A stretch of DNA of 64,000 bases. Origin: Vicia villosa. Lineage: Eukaryota > Streptophyta > Magnoliopsida > Fabales > Fabaceae. The notes below the pieces were generated by a model that was not told the origin of the DNA, did not search any database, and was given only the letters and a program-made list of their open reading frames with translations. Of this stretch, positions 46,400-59,432 are shown piece after piece. The stretch lies in NCBI RefSeq assembly GCF_029867415.1, contig NW_026705569.1, positions 62,001 through 126,000 of the forward strand. The letters run 5' to 3'. A program made the translations under genes and the position numbers. Positions within the stretch are counted from its first letter, which is position 1; every line of letters begins with the position of its first letter.

Positions 46400-47707
46400 T
46401 TTCACAATTTTGATAAAATATTTCTTCGAAAAACGGTATTATGCATAAATAATTTCGCATAAGCATCTTTATGCTCCATTGGCATTAGGACGGGAAGAGT
46501 GGAAGAGGCTAAAGAAGTTAACGATTTTATCTTTAAGCACTTTGAAGATTTTTTTAAGGAAAAGTTCATAATAGACCGGAACCTCATGGAATTAAGTTGA
46601 ACTTATTATCGATTGAAGAATCTTTGGAGCTTGAAGTTCCTTTCTCCAGAGAGGAAATCAAGAATGCCATTTGGTCGTGTGATGGGAGCAAAAGTCCGGG
46701 GCCGGATGGTTTCTCCTTAGATTTTTTCAAAAGGTTTTGGTCCCTTATTAAAGAAGACTTGATGAAGTTATGCAACGACTTCTACTCCAAAGGTACGCTC
46801 GTTAAAGTCATTACTTCTTCTTTCCTTGCGCTTATTCCTAAAAACAAGAATCCGCAAGACTTGTTTGCGTATCGGCCTATTTGTTTGGTGGGAAGCATAT
46901 ATAAGATTTTAGCGAAGATCTTAGCCGAGAGAATGAGAGGTGTTTTGGACAAGTTGGTTTCGTCTAATCAAACCGCTTTTGTTCCGGGTAGAAGTATGAT
47001 GGATGGAGTTTTATTGGTGAACGAATTGCTAGATTGGGCTAAGAAAAAGAAGAGCGGGTGTCTTTTACTTAAAGTTGACTTTGAAAAGGCGTATGATTCT
47101 ATTTCTTGAAATTATCTTAGATGGGTACTAGGGAGAATGGGGTTTGGGAAGAAATGGTTGAAATGGATGGATTCTTGCATTTTCACTAGCCATATGTCCG
47201 TTTTGGTAAACGGTAGTGCCACCAAAGATTTTAAGGTTCAAAGAGGATTACGTCAAGGTGATCGAATTTCTCCTTTTCTTTTCGTTCTTGCTATGGAAGG
47301 TCTAACCGCTCTCCCTAGAAAATCGGTGGAGGTGGGTGATTTTAAGCCGTTCAAATATGGTGTAGAAGATCATGTGGATATTCTCCAATTTGCAGATGAC
47401 ACTGTTATTATTGGATAGCCCACTTGTGATAATCTTTGGAACATGAAAGTGTTGTTGCGAGGCTTTGAGCTTGTATCCGGTTTAAAAATCAACTTTCACA
47501 AAAGCAACATTTTTGGAGTCCACATTGGCGAGTGGTTATTAAACTCAGCTACCTCTTTTCTCTCATGTAAGAAAGGAAACTTTCCTTTTTAAATTCCTCC
47601 GCATTTGGATTGGAGAAGGCGCTAGAAAGAAGAGAGTGTGGAAGGAAGTCGTGGACAATATCAAATCAAGATTATCAACTTGGAAGGGAAGAAATATTTC
47701 AATAGGT
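46400..47707 (+). pseudogene. LINE (L1-type) ORF2 reverse transcriptase, left half
   Basis: Typical plant LINE RT blocks: SREEIKNAIWSCDGSKSPGPDG, ALIPKNKNPQDLFAYRPICL, LLLKVDFEKAYDSIS, RQGDRISPFLFVLAMEG and the catalytic LQFADDTVIIG (near 47388). A frameshift near 46565 and stops at 47107 and 47416 break it. It ends in 'STWKGRNISIG' exactly where the CACTA terminus begins at 47708. The 5' end is truncated, as is common for LINEs. Confidence 0.88.
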
Positions 47708-48125
47708 CACTAGTACAGAAAATAGTTTTTACATCGGGCGAAAAAGACTTTTTACATCGGTTCTAGGCCCGATGTAAACACAGATGATGTAAAAAGTCTG
47801 AGACATTTTACATCGGGTCAGAGCCCGATGTGAAAGTCATCATACCACATCGGTTGATTTCATAGGTCTGATGTGAAAAACAATAAAAAAAATTATTAAA
47901 AAAAATACGCAACCTTTTACATCGGTTTCTAAACGTGGCCGATGTAATAGACAGCTTTTCACATCGGTTTAGGGAAAATGTCCGATGTGAAAAATATCGA
48001 AATTTTTTATTTGAAAAACATAAGCCACATTTTACATCGGATATAATTCTACACCGATGTAATAGACTGATTTTTACATCGGTTTTAGTAAAGCCCGATG
48101 TAAAATGTTTTATGTCTGTTTTTCC
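47708..48125. repeat. Subterminal hairpin array of the second CACTA element
   Basis: ACATCGG and its complement CCGATGT alternate, about seven pairs spaced 15-25 bp apart, each pair able to form a small hairpin (e.g. 'ttttacatcggttctaggcccgatgtaaa' broken by its loop). A different motif from the first CACTA, so a different family. Confidence 0.85.
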
Positions 48126-48247
48126 TATTTTCCTGTTTTAACCTCTAATTTTTTCTGTACCTAATTTTCAATATAAGATTCATATACCACACAGACCAAA
48201 GAGGTCGCTATATATTTTTTACTCACAGCACACTGACCAAATAGCTA

Positions 48248-48248
<1 letters not shown>

Positions 48249-48318
<70 letters not shown>

Positions 48319-48339
48319 CATACATATATATATACATAC

Positions 48340-48397
<58 letters not shown>
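48249..48397. repeat. (TA)n / (CATA)n microsatellite
   Basis: TA repeats with interspersed CATA. ORF across it is an artefact. Confidence 0.95.
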
Positions 48398-48399
<2 letters not shown>

Positions 48400-48904
48400 G
48401 TCAAAATATACAAAAATATTAATCTAGAATAAACAAGTGTTCAAAATGATAAGAAAGGTTTACACACGATTTTCTACTACAAGATAATTATCTCAAAGAA
48501 ACATAAAGTACTTTCGCGCACTTGAAAAACCAACACGCATCCACGAGAAACATAAAGTTATCCTTTATATAACTCAAAGAAACATTTTGCCCAACGGAGT
48601 CGCAAATCATACAAATCTTCTTGTGTCAATTCTGTAGGATCATTAAATACCTACAATACGTAAATAACAATATAGAGTTATTCTTTGAAAATTCATATTA
48701 AGTTGCAAAACGCAAAGTAAATAACAAATTAGAGTTATTTTATTACCTGCATCCAAGATTCAGTTATATTTGCAGAGACAATATCCAACATATTTTTCAT
48801 CACATAGTATCCACAATCAGTATTGTTATGTTGTTTCCTTGGCTACAAAATGAAAGACATATATAATTAATGAATAATTATCATAAAATTAAGAGTTAAA
48901 AGGT

Positions 48905-49064
48905 AGTGCACTGACAGTGTAAAATAGTTTTACACTGTCATTCAATAGGGAGTCATGAATGTGCCATGTCATTAAAGTTTTTTTTAAATAAAAGAATGTT
49001 TTAATTGGATGCATGGTGGTGATTGGTTGACAGTGTAAAAATATTTTACACTGTCAGTGTATGA
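48905..49064. mobile_element. MITE family A, copy 4, in an intron of the second CACTA gene
   Basis: Ends TGCACTGACAGTGTAAAA and TTTTACACTGTCAGTGTA pair well. The best preserved copy of the family in the window. Confidence 0.85.
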
Positions 49065-50698
49065 CCCCTTTTCTCTAAAATTAAATATAGAATTATAATT
49101 TACATCACACTTACATCGGGCTTAAGCCATGTAATAGTCTTTTTTCTATTGCCATTTGAAATTTGATGAACCTCAAAAGCACTTATTCAAATAAAAATCC
49201 ATATTCAGCCACATATTCAGCCACATATATATGATATATACTATATTATAACAAAATTCACATAAAAGATAAACTTACGTTGAAATAATTTTCTTCGTGT
49301 TTTTATCAACATCCCAATTAAGTGAACAAAAGAAGACCACAGTATTCTCTCTTGGACACAAGACAAATAATTGCCAATGTTCTTTGTACATGTGTATGGA
49401 AATACAAAAGTCAAATAAAATATCTATGTTATCAAAATTAAAAAATAGAAAACAGAATTTCATAAAAACTTACCCATGAACAAGTGGTAGTAAGTAGCAA
49501 ACTTTGTTTTGCGACATCAACTTTTCTTGTACGTATTTCCTAACATCTACTAAAGATCTCGGCACATCATCATTATATATACACCTAGCAGGATCCATAA
49601 TTTCATTCACTTCTGATGTGGAATTATCAATACATAGACGATGAATATACCTGAATAATTTTAAAATAAACATTAGATTCAAAGTGATGGAGATATAACC
49701 TATTGAAAGTAATAAAAGAAGAAAATGTACTTACGTGCTCCAAACTTGTAGAGTAGACACGTCAAGGCAATGAAAACCCATCAACAACTCTCTGATACAC
49801 TTAGCTGACATATAAAAATGAATGACAGAGTTACAATGACTTAAATCCATTTCCAAGTGGTTGTCAGTCATTTTCAGAACCATGAGTAACAATCTCTGAA
49901 CATCGTCAACTTCAACCTCTTTGGTGCTTCCTTTTGCAGCTGAACAACTTCCTTTTCCGCTTGCTTCGACTAATTCCATTTTTTCAACGCATTTAGCATT
50001 ATCAGTACTTTGCGACAAACCCATAGACTTAAGTGTCTCCATAAAAGATTGTTCCAACGCCTTGCACTTTTGATCAAAATCAGCTCTAAGTTTTGCTTCC
50101 AATTTTGATGAAAGTTGTTCAAGTTGTTCATTCACATCTATGTGTTGTCCTTGACGTGAATAAGACCGTCCAAAGTAAGTGCTTTGTTTATGGTGTTTTC
50201 CAACACCACGAACACGGCCGCCATGCTCAGATCTTCCAAGGGCTGCTGTTAGGATATCGTTACGTCCATGTGGAACAAAGTCACCTTTTCCAGCTTCTTC
50301 AACCAGAGAATCCTACAAAATGCAAAAAACACAACTAAATTCAATATGGGACAGCAATGCACACTTGTGTAGAAATTCATGGAAACATGCTTCAATTTTG
50401 AAATTTTATCATATGAATCAACACTTTAAGAACATGCAAGCAAGGATGGATACGAAACGAAATTAGGCAACAAAAATTATGACTCTAACAGCCATGGTAC
50501 AGCCACGAAACAATCAAGAGAAAGTCACCAAAATCCACATTTTAGTCCATAAAATTATACATCATCACAAGAATTTGGTTCATGACAATTAGCACAAGAG
50601 TAAGCAAGCAAGACATCGAAGTTTGGTACATAGAGACATGACTTCAAGTATGTATGACATATGACAATCAATTTAATTCCAAGTTTTGCGCATCAATT

Positions 50699-51126
50699 AG
50701 TCATCACAAACATGTCAATTCACAACGACTACGCAAGCTCACATGACAATCCCCAAATATATTTCAAATTCAAGTTTTACTTACAATTTTCTCCGCAACA
50801 GCTTGTGTAGACTTTGATGTGTATTCTCCTCCTTTCTTTTGTCGTGCTCTCTTCCATAACTCATGGCGTGACGGTGGAGATGGACTACCATTATCATCTA
50901 ATGTAGATGATAATGGTAGTCATCACAAACATGTCAATTCACAACGACTACGCAAGCTCACATGACAATCCGCAAATATATTTCAAATTCAAGTTTTACT
51001 TACAATTTTCTCCGCAACAGCTTGTGTAGACTTTGATGTGTATTCTCCTCCTTTCTTTTGTCGTGCTCTCTTCCATAACTCATGGCGTGACGGTGGAGAT
51101 GGACTACCATTATCATCTAATGTAGA
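50699..51126. repeat. Tandem duplication, about 209 bp, copying half an exon
   Basis: 50699-50907 and 50918-51126 are almost identical. The right copy holds the 3' half of exon 51004-51249 with its donor; the left copy puts a second, partial exon into the next intron. A small palindrome ('tcatctaatgtagatga') marks the junction. Confidence 0.9.
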
Positions 51127-52039
51127 ATCATCTCTTGATGATATCCTTTCATTTTTAATTGTCTCCACGAGCATGCGATACCCTCCACGAGATAATACAT
51201 GTGGGTATACATTCTTAGCCACATTCTCTCTACCCTTTCGACTTTTTTCCTATTAATTATAAAATCAAACAGTTACCACTAAACATAATAAAAATGCTAT
51301 TAAAAAAAACTCAAATATAACTCCTACTAACCTTAAATTCTTGGGTATCTCGAGACTTTAGAAACTCTTCTCATACTTCTTTATTAATAAAATTATACCT
51401 GACATATGCAGGAGCAAGATCTTTTTTGGGATTATTAACATACTCGTCTGTGAGTTGTGTCTTAAAACCTTTCCATCTCTCTCCTGCATATTTAATCCAT
51501 TCCTTCTTCAACGGATCCTTGATTTTACCATCCTTGTCTTTAACACCCCAATCTGGAATAGTGAAATGAATCTACACATACAGTATATGGCATATGTTAG
51601 TATATATGTGATTATAAAATATAATAAAGTGTTGAATTTAAAATACCTGAACATCAACCCATATAGCGTCTTTTATTCCATTTTCTATGTCTTTCCACTC
51701 ATCTTTCAAAATAGAACATTTCTGCCGAGCAAGAGATGCTATGTAACTCTTAAAATTTGCAGCATTTTTACCAACACCAGTACATTCATAAGTTCTTTGA
51801 TCAAACTCGACCTTTATCTTTTCACCCGTTTGATGAACTTTGTTAATTTGTGTCATCATAGTTGGACCTCTAACTCTTTTTTTATTAGGATTACCAAATG
51901 AAGAGGACTTCTTGGTTGAATCAGCCATGTATCTGTTTAAACAAAAATAAAATAATTAGAAATCAAATTAAACACAAGATAAAAACAAATAGACATAAAA
52001 TTAAGCACGAGATAAAAACGATTAAACATAAAGAGGAAA

Positions 52040-53050
52040 ACATCGTTGAAGGTTTCTCCGATTGGGTCGTTTGTGACTTTAAGAAAGGTAATAGTATTTT
52101 TTTTTGGCATAGTAGTTGGTTGGGTGATCAAACTCTTTGCGCCTCTTTTCCGTATTTGTTCGATCTCTCAACCAATAAACTTTGTGCGATTAGTGACGTG
52201 CTCTCTTGGAACAATGGCGCCCATTTTTGGAATTTTGAAGTTCTCTTCGGAAGCGACTTGGCCATTCACGGGAGGGGTTCGGTTTTCGAATTTCATATGA
52301 GGAGGTTAAAGGAGACTTTGAGCGACATTGTTCCGGACACTTCGGCTAGTGACGACTTCTATTGGAAACTAACTACTAATGGTTGTTTTTCGGTAGCTAG
52401 TGTATCCAATTTGGTGTCATATGCAAAGGATTTAACTTGGCAAACTTCTTCTATCAAATTGTTAGAAGTCATTTGGAAGCTGAACATACCGAAAAAGATT
52501 AAGATTTTCGGTTGGAGATTTTTTATCAATAGACTTCCTCTAAAAGACCTTTTGGCCAATAGAGACTTGCCTATTACTACTTCTCTTGATTGCTTGTTTT
52601 GTACTAATCATTCGGAAACTTTGGAACATCTCTTCTTCCAATGTTTAGTATCGAAAGGGGTTTGGGAAAGAATCTTCCTTTGGTTGGGAAACGAAGTGGA
52701 GATTTCTTTTGAAGAATTCAAGAACTTCGGTTGCATTCAAGACAAGGTGAAAGAAGCCAAGACTAGAGCTAAACTTAATTTAATTTGGTTGGCTTTAATT
52801 CGGAGCATATGGTTAATGAGGAATGCTATTATCTTTGATAATGCCACTTTTAGTTTCGAAGCAGTAATATTCAACATAATGTTTTACTCCTGGAGATGGA
52901 TGTGTAATAGTGTTTATGATCCTAGGCTATTTTTTATGATTGGTATAAATTACCTTTGAATTAGTTCAACTCTTCTTAGAGTTTTTTCGATGTAAGGGTT
53001 GCACCCCTAGTGCGATTTCTAAAATCATTGCTTATTAAAAAAAAAAATAT
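52040..53050 (+). pseudogene. LINE ORF2 C-terminal part and 3' end
   Basis: An open frame to the stop at 52957 carries the zf-RVT region of plant LINEs: FFWHSSWLGDQTLC, WKLNIPKKIKIFGWRFF, DCLFCTNHSETLEHLFFQC and a C-terminal LIWLALIRSIWLMRN. It ends in a short poly(A) at about 53038-53049. It is the other half of 46400-47707. Confidence 0.85.
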
Positions 53051-54085
53051 TTGCATAAGCATTGTGCTAAAATTATGTGACAGGAAAAGAAATGAGCTTT
53101 ATCAAATCAGTTCATATTCCAAACTTCATTTATTGTGATCCCCCATTAATTTATTACAGCTTTCACAATTCAAAATAAACACCGTCGTTAATCTTTGATG
53201 ATTAAGAAAAAACTTCATCCTTCCATGATTTGTTTGAGAGATTCTCAATCATCCATATATGCTCGAATTTACTGATAAATCCCCGTGTTTTAGGGGCGTA
53301 TTGCGAAATTATCTTATATTTACCTATTGATCATGATATGAGGAACAAAATGAATGTTGTTTTTCTTTTGCGAGTTCTATTTTTCATTCTCATGTAATAT
53401 TCCCCTAGACTTGTCAATTGTTCTGTCAGCTTCTCTAAACAAACCAATAATCGCTTTGAGATTTAAGGTATTTTGACAGATAACATAAGCATCTGCAAAC
53501 TTCTGGAATATTCACAACTCCTAAACCTAATTATACACAAATCTTAATAAGCTTGGTTAGTCACTAACACCTGGTGACCGGTATTTGTTGAAGATGCAAA
53601 CCTCATTGCTCCATTTAGCACTGAACATGAAAGAAAAACTAGCAATAATTTTCCAAACTAAAGTAACCACAATCAGAATTTTGCTAGAAGTTGAGTTCAG
53701 TGCTGATCACCACAAGATGCATTATTCCTATCAAAAGAGCACTAGAGATCTTAACATTCATTCCGGTTGCCACCTAACAGAAAGCATACAAAACTCATTC
53801 AGTGACTAGATTGGACTAACACGGCAACACAACGACTTTGAAGCACAATAGGTTACACAGAATGGAACAAAAGATCTGTAGTGAATTTAAACTCTTACTA
53901 GGGAGCTACAGATCTGAGGCCTTTATTATCTCTTTCTTTTTGATTGAGCTGTTGATGAAGCTTTTTTACATTGTCCTGACGCCTTTACAAGTACCATTTC
54001 CAAGATTACAAGAAAACTTATGTGCTTTGGCATTGGTCTAAATTCTAAAAGCATGTGGGAAAAAAGAGAGTACATAAAAATAAAA
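53051..54085. other. Intergenic, probably includes the SWC4 3' UTR
   Basis: No coding frame of note. AT-rich; transcription of the next gene ends into it. Confidence 0.45.
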
Positions 54086-57000
54086 CTAAGAAACAGATAT
54101 GTGTACCTTGCTCTTTCGATCCTTTTTACTAGTTCTTGCCCCTAAAATCAGTTAATTACATGCATGCATTTAATGATATGTATATGACATTACCAAAATA
54201 AGAAAATCAAATAGCAGGTGAAAACAAAACTAATCCATTATTACCTCCAGAATCTGTTTTACCCGGAATCCAATCCAGATCTTCTTCACAATGCAAACGC
54301 TGTCAGTAGTTTAAGAATCACAAGCTCATGTTTTCAGAAAAATAATAGTATATGCTTAGACAATCACTAGTCTAAAACATTGAAAACTATTGAAGAGAAA
54401 GTATCAAATTAAAAAAATAGTATCCAAAATATTCTAACCTTAGATGTTCCTGTTGTTTCGCGGTGTGAACCATCATGAAAAGATGAACCGTTGGCCGCCT
54501 CATTCTGCATCTCCCAGCGATGGATCTACAGCATAGGTATGGGGTCGCATGTCCCGACTAATATTTCAGCCAACATATGTATTGCTTTATAAAGTTCAAA
54601 AGCGTAGGAATTTGAAGTATATTAAAAAAGCATTCCTTTAAAAAAGCATAGGTAGGAATTTCAACATACCTGACTTCTAAGATTCATGAAAGTTACTATT
54701 TCATTTCTTAGTTGAAGTTGCTCAAAACATACAGCTTTTGTTGGAACCCTTGGTTGCAAATTGACCTGCAACCATAGTCCAAAGAAATTAAAATTATTAT
54801 CTGGTAGCGCATAGTTTGCTAGGGTGATTGGGTGATTGGACTACATTCATTGACAGAAAAAGCAGCTCAACTTGGTCAATAAAATATATTCTTCTATCTC
54901 ATTATAAGTGTCTTATTTGGGTTGTGCACACTTCTTTGAAAATGATTAGTTATGTTGATTTCATTGGTAAAACAAAAATAAAAAAGTCCAAATTAATAGT
55001 TGAACAAAAACATTGAAAAATCTCCAGACATCTTGAAATGAAATGCAAGGGCAATATGTCATTAATATTGATCAGTGGAAAATCTATGGATTGCATTAAA
55101 GAGGAGAAAAGACAAACCCCAAGTCTCCAAAATGCTTGTTGGAGGACAGTCTGATACTCAACTGTTGAGTTTTTGTTCATCATGTAAGCAAGTCCGTCGG
55201 TTCTTAAATATACATGACTCTGAAATATATCTCACTATCAGATAATGTTTTGACGTATAGAAAACATATTCTTGACAATTGTGTCATAAGGGAAAAGAAA
55301 AAGTTATTTCAGATATTTTGTTCAATGTAAGCCTCTAGCACTCTACAGCCAAATTTTCATAAAACTTGATCAAAAAAAAAATCCTTGTTATTCTATATTT
55401 CTTGCTTCTGTTCTTTCTTTTTTTGTCCTGGGGGAACAGGTGGAGTGGAGGCAGGGAAGGTGTTAACAAGTGTCAACAGAAAAGAGACAGTATGAATAAT
55501 TGGTAGCCTTATATTTAATTTACCGTGCCAAGATTATCACTCGTTATTATGGAAGGCAATACTGTCGATGGACGTTGCATATTTGATGGAGATACAGTTT
55601 CATTGGGGCTGGCCCTCTCTGTAACATCTACACTAGAATTTGAAGCAGCAACCGACTTAGACTCTCCGGCAACCTAAACGAAGAAACACAATATCATTAA
55701 TTACTAGCACAAGTTCATCCAAAGTTTGGGTGTAAACATTTAATATATTCAACAAACTTTGTTTCCCCAATTGATCCAATGAAACTATCATATAACCCAC
55801 TCTTAGTGAATATATAGGCATTGATTTACATGATGTGATCCAATGAAACTATCATATAACCCATTCTTGGTGAATATATAGGCATAAATTTACATGAATA
55901 AACAGTTCTAAGTTCTAACTTCATTCCCAGGCCCCTGAACAAGTTAAAAAAACTTTATGTAAAAAGAAATTGTTTACTATGAAACATCCCCTGAACAAAT
56001 GAATATATAGGTATTTGAGGTTCACTAGCAGGAATATGAGAGAAAAATTAAATAGACCATCATACTTGATAATTAAAGAGCCTTAAGTATTGAGCCATAC
56101 AACTTAAACAGAGAAAAAAGTAACTAAAAGTAGAGGAAGAAGAAAAATGATTGTTTGTCCTTAAAAGAGTCTGAATTGATATTTATACCAATGGTTTTAA
56201 AAAAGGATTTGAGGAATTTTTCCCCAAAACAGTAATGCAACAACTGCTATTGCTAATGGCGGGTTGCAGGTCAAAAGCTCGCACAGAACCCTACCACCAC
56301 TATGCTAGAGCAGTGGTGCTATTGACAGCATAAACATTATCACTATTTTCATAAGAAAATCCTCCTCTTCCTCTCCACCTGTAAATATAAGTTTCGTACA
56401 AAAACAACCGATACAAATTACCTTTATGCGTAATTCAGAAATTCTTTTTGCTTCAGCAAGCACCTGCATATAATACAGTAGTGAATACCTATATTTATAT
56501 CATTTCCTCTGAATGTACAATTATAGCAGCCATATAAATATTACTGGTTAAAAGGGAAAAGAGAAAAAACCTCTTCATCTCTACGTTCTTGTTGTTTTGT
56601 TTGAGAGAGGATTAGGGACAGAGCTCGTTTCCGCTTCATCTCTTGTGAAATGTTATATGGTTCCTACACTAGGGAGGAAGAATAAGCAAGTACCACCACA
56701 TTGCAACATCCTAATGTTGAAAAAAAAAATAATTTTACAAAGCACAGTATGCTCAAAAAAACAAGAGAGTTTGCTTGAGAACAATGCATAGCTTGTTCAA
56801 AAAAATTACCACACCTTAACAAGTGGATCCAAAGTATCGTCCCCAGAAGATGGATTCCTAGCAATTAATATAGCCTGAGATACTACATGGCAAGGAAAAT
56901 ATGACAAGAATTTTAAATGTCATTTTCTCATGTAGTCTCGAATTAGTCAAACTAGGAATAAAAGGAAATGAAAACTGAATGCAGCATATATGGTTTGGTG

Positions 57001-58985
57001 AAAATAATACCCATACCACTATAATATCGATCCTTTAATTCTTCAACAGTTCGAGATGAAGGAAACCTATCAGCTATAACAATAAATTTGAGATTAAACC
57101 TATCACACAAGTCAAACAGTTGATCTGTTTCCTCCTTGGTCCAGTTCTACATAAATTTAAGTCATGGAAGAGATAAACACATTAAACAATATACACAAAA
57201 AAATTTAGGTTATATACACAAAAAAGGCCTTTCGATATCAATATACATACTAACAATACAGGTCATTGAAGACGCGGCGGTAACCTTAACATGATACATC
57301 ATGTAGAATTTAGTTCTTTGTAGCATTAAAAATCGAAAAAGGTGTTGTTTGAGCAAACTCAAAAGCGAAGGTCAACACAATTTTAGACATGCAATCTAGA
57401 CATGATACCTACAGGATTTGTCAAATATTTCTCATACTCCTCATCTGTGTAGCTTGTTATGTCAACAGACTGCATCATAGCATGCAAACAAACATTAAGT
57501 CATGTAAGTATAAGGTATTTACTTGAGTCAATAAAGAAAAATGCAGAGCAGGCATCATGAAGTTAAAGACTGAACCAGCATTTACCTTGTTATACTTGGC
57601 AAAAGAATAGTCTCCTGTTGGTGGAACACCATTTACAACTTTAACCTGTTGCAATAAAAGCTGCTGTGATTATCAAATTGGAAATCAAATCATGAACAGG
57701 AAAGCCTATTTTCAAATGAATGAGTCGAAGCATATTTTTAATATTATTTAAAAAATCTATTATATTTTTAACAATGAAAATGTCAAACAAATAAAAGATC
57801 TATCCCTCTAAAATCCTCCTACCAAACAGATGCTTAGTCTCCTGCTCCCAGCAATTCTCCCTACCATAGCTAAATATTTGAGGTGTGTTTCACCTCCAAT
57901 TAAACAGGTCACCCTCACTACTGGGGCCTGAGTGTCCTTACCAAACGGAAGCTTGCCATTTTAAGATCATTGACATGCCCCAGCACGTGATGACGCATCG
58001 TTTTTGTTCATAACATGTTTTCACCGGGTTTCTGACAAAACCCGTTCATCACCATATTGATTCCCTATGCCACATTTATTGTTCAGCCCTCTCCCATTCC
58101 CCCAATATCTGCATTATTGAAAAAGCAGCAGAGCTGAGGTTCTCATGAATCTGACACATAATTCTGGCAACAAAAGGAACAGTTCATGCATTCTGTTTGG
58201 ATTTTACTATCAAGGAAAAGACATGACAATATTTCCAGGCTCTTAGATAACACAAATTACGCTGAAACAGACGGATAGACTTACCCAATGGCTAAGCTGA
58301 AGATCATCTTTACGAGCAGAATGTTTGAAAGGACGCCATTGCCAAGTCACCTGAATGAGAAAAAACTAAAATGTGTGATGATATCAAGTATCATAAAAAC
58401 TTAAGGTGTTATGCAAAAGCACATACTTGTTTTATATCTAACACACCTCATACAAGAGCCATTTGGTCTTGAGCCTAGACAATGTCCAGGCCCACCCAAC
58501 ATATTGCTGAAATTCAGCTTTTCTTATTTAGAATAATGGGATCAACAAGGATCAAACTCTAGAAAACTTGGTTAGAGACAATCCAACGTCATATCAATGT
58601 CTCAATGATTAACTGTCTTAAAAGAAATGAACCAAAATTGTACATTTTTCAACACTAATTTTGATCAAAACCAATAACATCATCATGCTGCATCACTATT
58701 CACACTAATCACAGCACTAACAAAACAACTTAACAAAATCCATATAGAAAAAAATAAACAGAACCTTTTTATCTGATGGAGTCTTTTTTTTCCAATCAAC
58801 CGCAGGCATAAGAGGTGCCAATCCACCCGCAATTTCATCAACCTAACAAATTAAACAACGCAAGAAAAACAAAAACGTTACATTGCTAAAACCCTAAGGT
58901 GCAGAAAAATAAATGGAAGGTGCTTTCTTGAAAAATTAAACAGTGCCTTCTGAGACTCATTGTGAGGTAGAGAGTTCTTCTCCAT
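54086..58985 (-). CDS. SWC4: SWC4/DMAP1 homologue (SWR1 and NuA4 chromatin complex subunit)
   Basis: Fourteen exons join in frame by GT-AG sites: 58765-58842, 58285-58350, 57586-57645, 57413-57469, 57017-57146, 56815-56882, 56571-56663, 56422-56463, 55524-55673, 55118-55219, 54670-54765, 54439-54525, 54245-54299 and 54086-54141, about 379 residues. The start exon (ATG at 58985, [13 protein letters not shown]) is less sure, since its donor is GC or lies further in. Family signs: [40 protein letters not shown], a SANT/Myb-like [17 protein letters not shown]...[28 protein letters not shown] and [17 protein letters not shown]1/SWC4 sits in SWR1 (H2A.Z loading) and NuA4 in the nucleus. The N-terminus is shorter than in typical plant homologues. 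Confidence 0.92.
55773..55900. repeat. Tandem duplication, about 65-bp unit, in a SWC4 intron
   Basis: Two copies of 'gatccaatgaaactatcata'...'gaatatataggcat'. In the intron between exons 55524-55673 and 56422-56463; no effect on coding. Confidence 0.85.
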
Positions 58986-59432
58986 AGTGTTTCTTTATTC
59001 AACTCAATTCCAAGATTTCACAATCACTCTTTCTAATCACGAACTCGGTGTTTTGTTCTATTGAATTGGGGGTTTTTTATTTGAAGGTCTTCTTGTTGAA
59101 TACGAGCGCCAAAATTTTAAACCGGGAAAAACAGCTAATGACAGTTAGTTACAGTTCTTGCGTGCCTTTATTTTAATTAAAATGTTAATCTATATAGAAT
59201 TAAAATATGTATTAATTATTGATTAAATTAAAATAATCATATGTAATAAATATCTATAGTAATAATTATAATTCAAATTCTGCATAAATACACAATTTAA
59301 AATTGACAATTTATGCACTTTATATCCTATAAAATTCGAAAATGTCTTTCAGATTCTAAAAATATCTTATACACATTCAATTCATTCATACGTTTTAAAA
59401 CACACCTCAATTTTAAGACTAAATTTAAATAA
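58986..59432 (-). promoter_or_regulatory. Upstream region of SWC4 (promoter, not resolved)
   Basis: Lies directly 5' of the first ATG. The first 170 bp are less AT-rich; beyond that AT-rich with no ORF. I cannot name a TATA box with confidence. Confidence 0.35.

Larger units (their letters stand above)
48558..51928 (-). pseudogene. Second CACTA Transposase_24/Ulp1-like gene, decayed
   Basis: Exons seen: 51647-51928 (start MADSTKK), 51332-51571, 51004-51249, 49735-50312, 49474-49650, about 49279-49390, 48747-48842 and 48558-48650. The first part is Transposase_24-like (ERWKGFKTQLTDEYV). The end is Ulp1/C48-like: His in EHWQLFVLCP, Cys in NNTDCGYYVMK, and a terminal ELYKG. Exon 2 has an in-frame TGA at 51371-51373 where Trp is likely (EV*EEFLKSRD). 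The join into the His exon is out of frame, suggesting a second lesion. The layout matches the intact gene at 1371-4645, but the proteins are clearly different. Confidence 0.8.
47708..52030 (-). mobile_element. Truncated second CACTA element inserted in the LINE
   Basis: The left end reads CACTAGTACAGAAAATAG at 47708, followed by a subterminal array of ACATCGG motifs. A minus-strand Transposase_24/Ulp1 gene lies inside. No right terminus or TNPD transposase is present before LINE sequence resumes near 52040. The right part must have been lost, together with about 200 codons of the LINE. Confidence 0.8.

Noticed and set aside
54950..55183. 77-codon ORF presented as its own gene
   Set aside because: It is the SWC4 exon 55118-55219 plus intron sequence.
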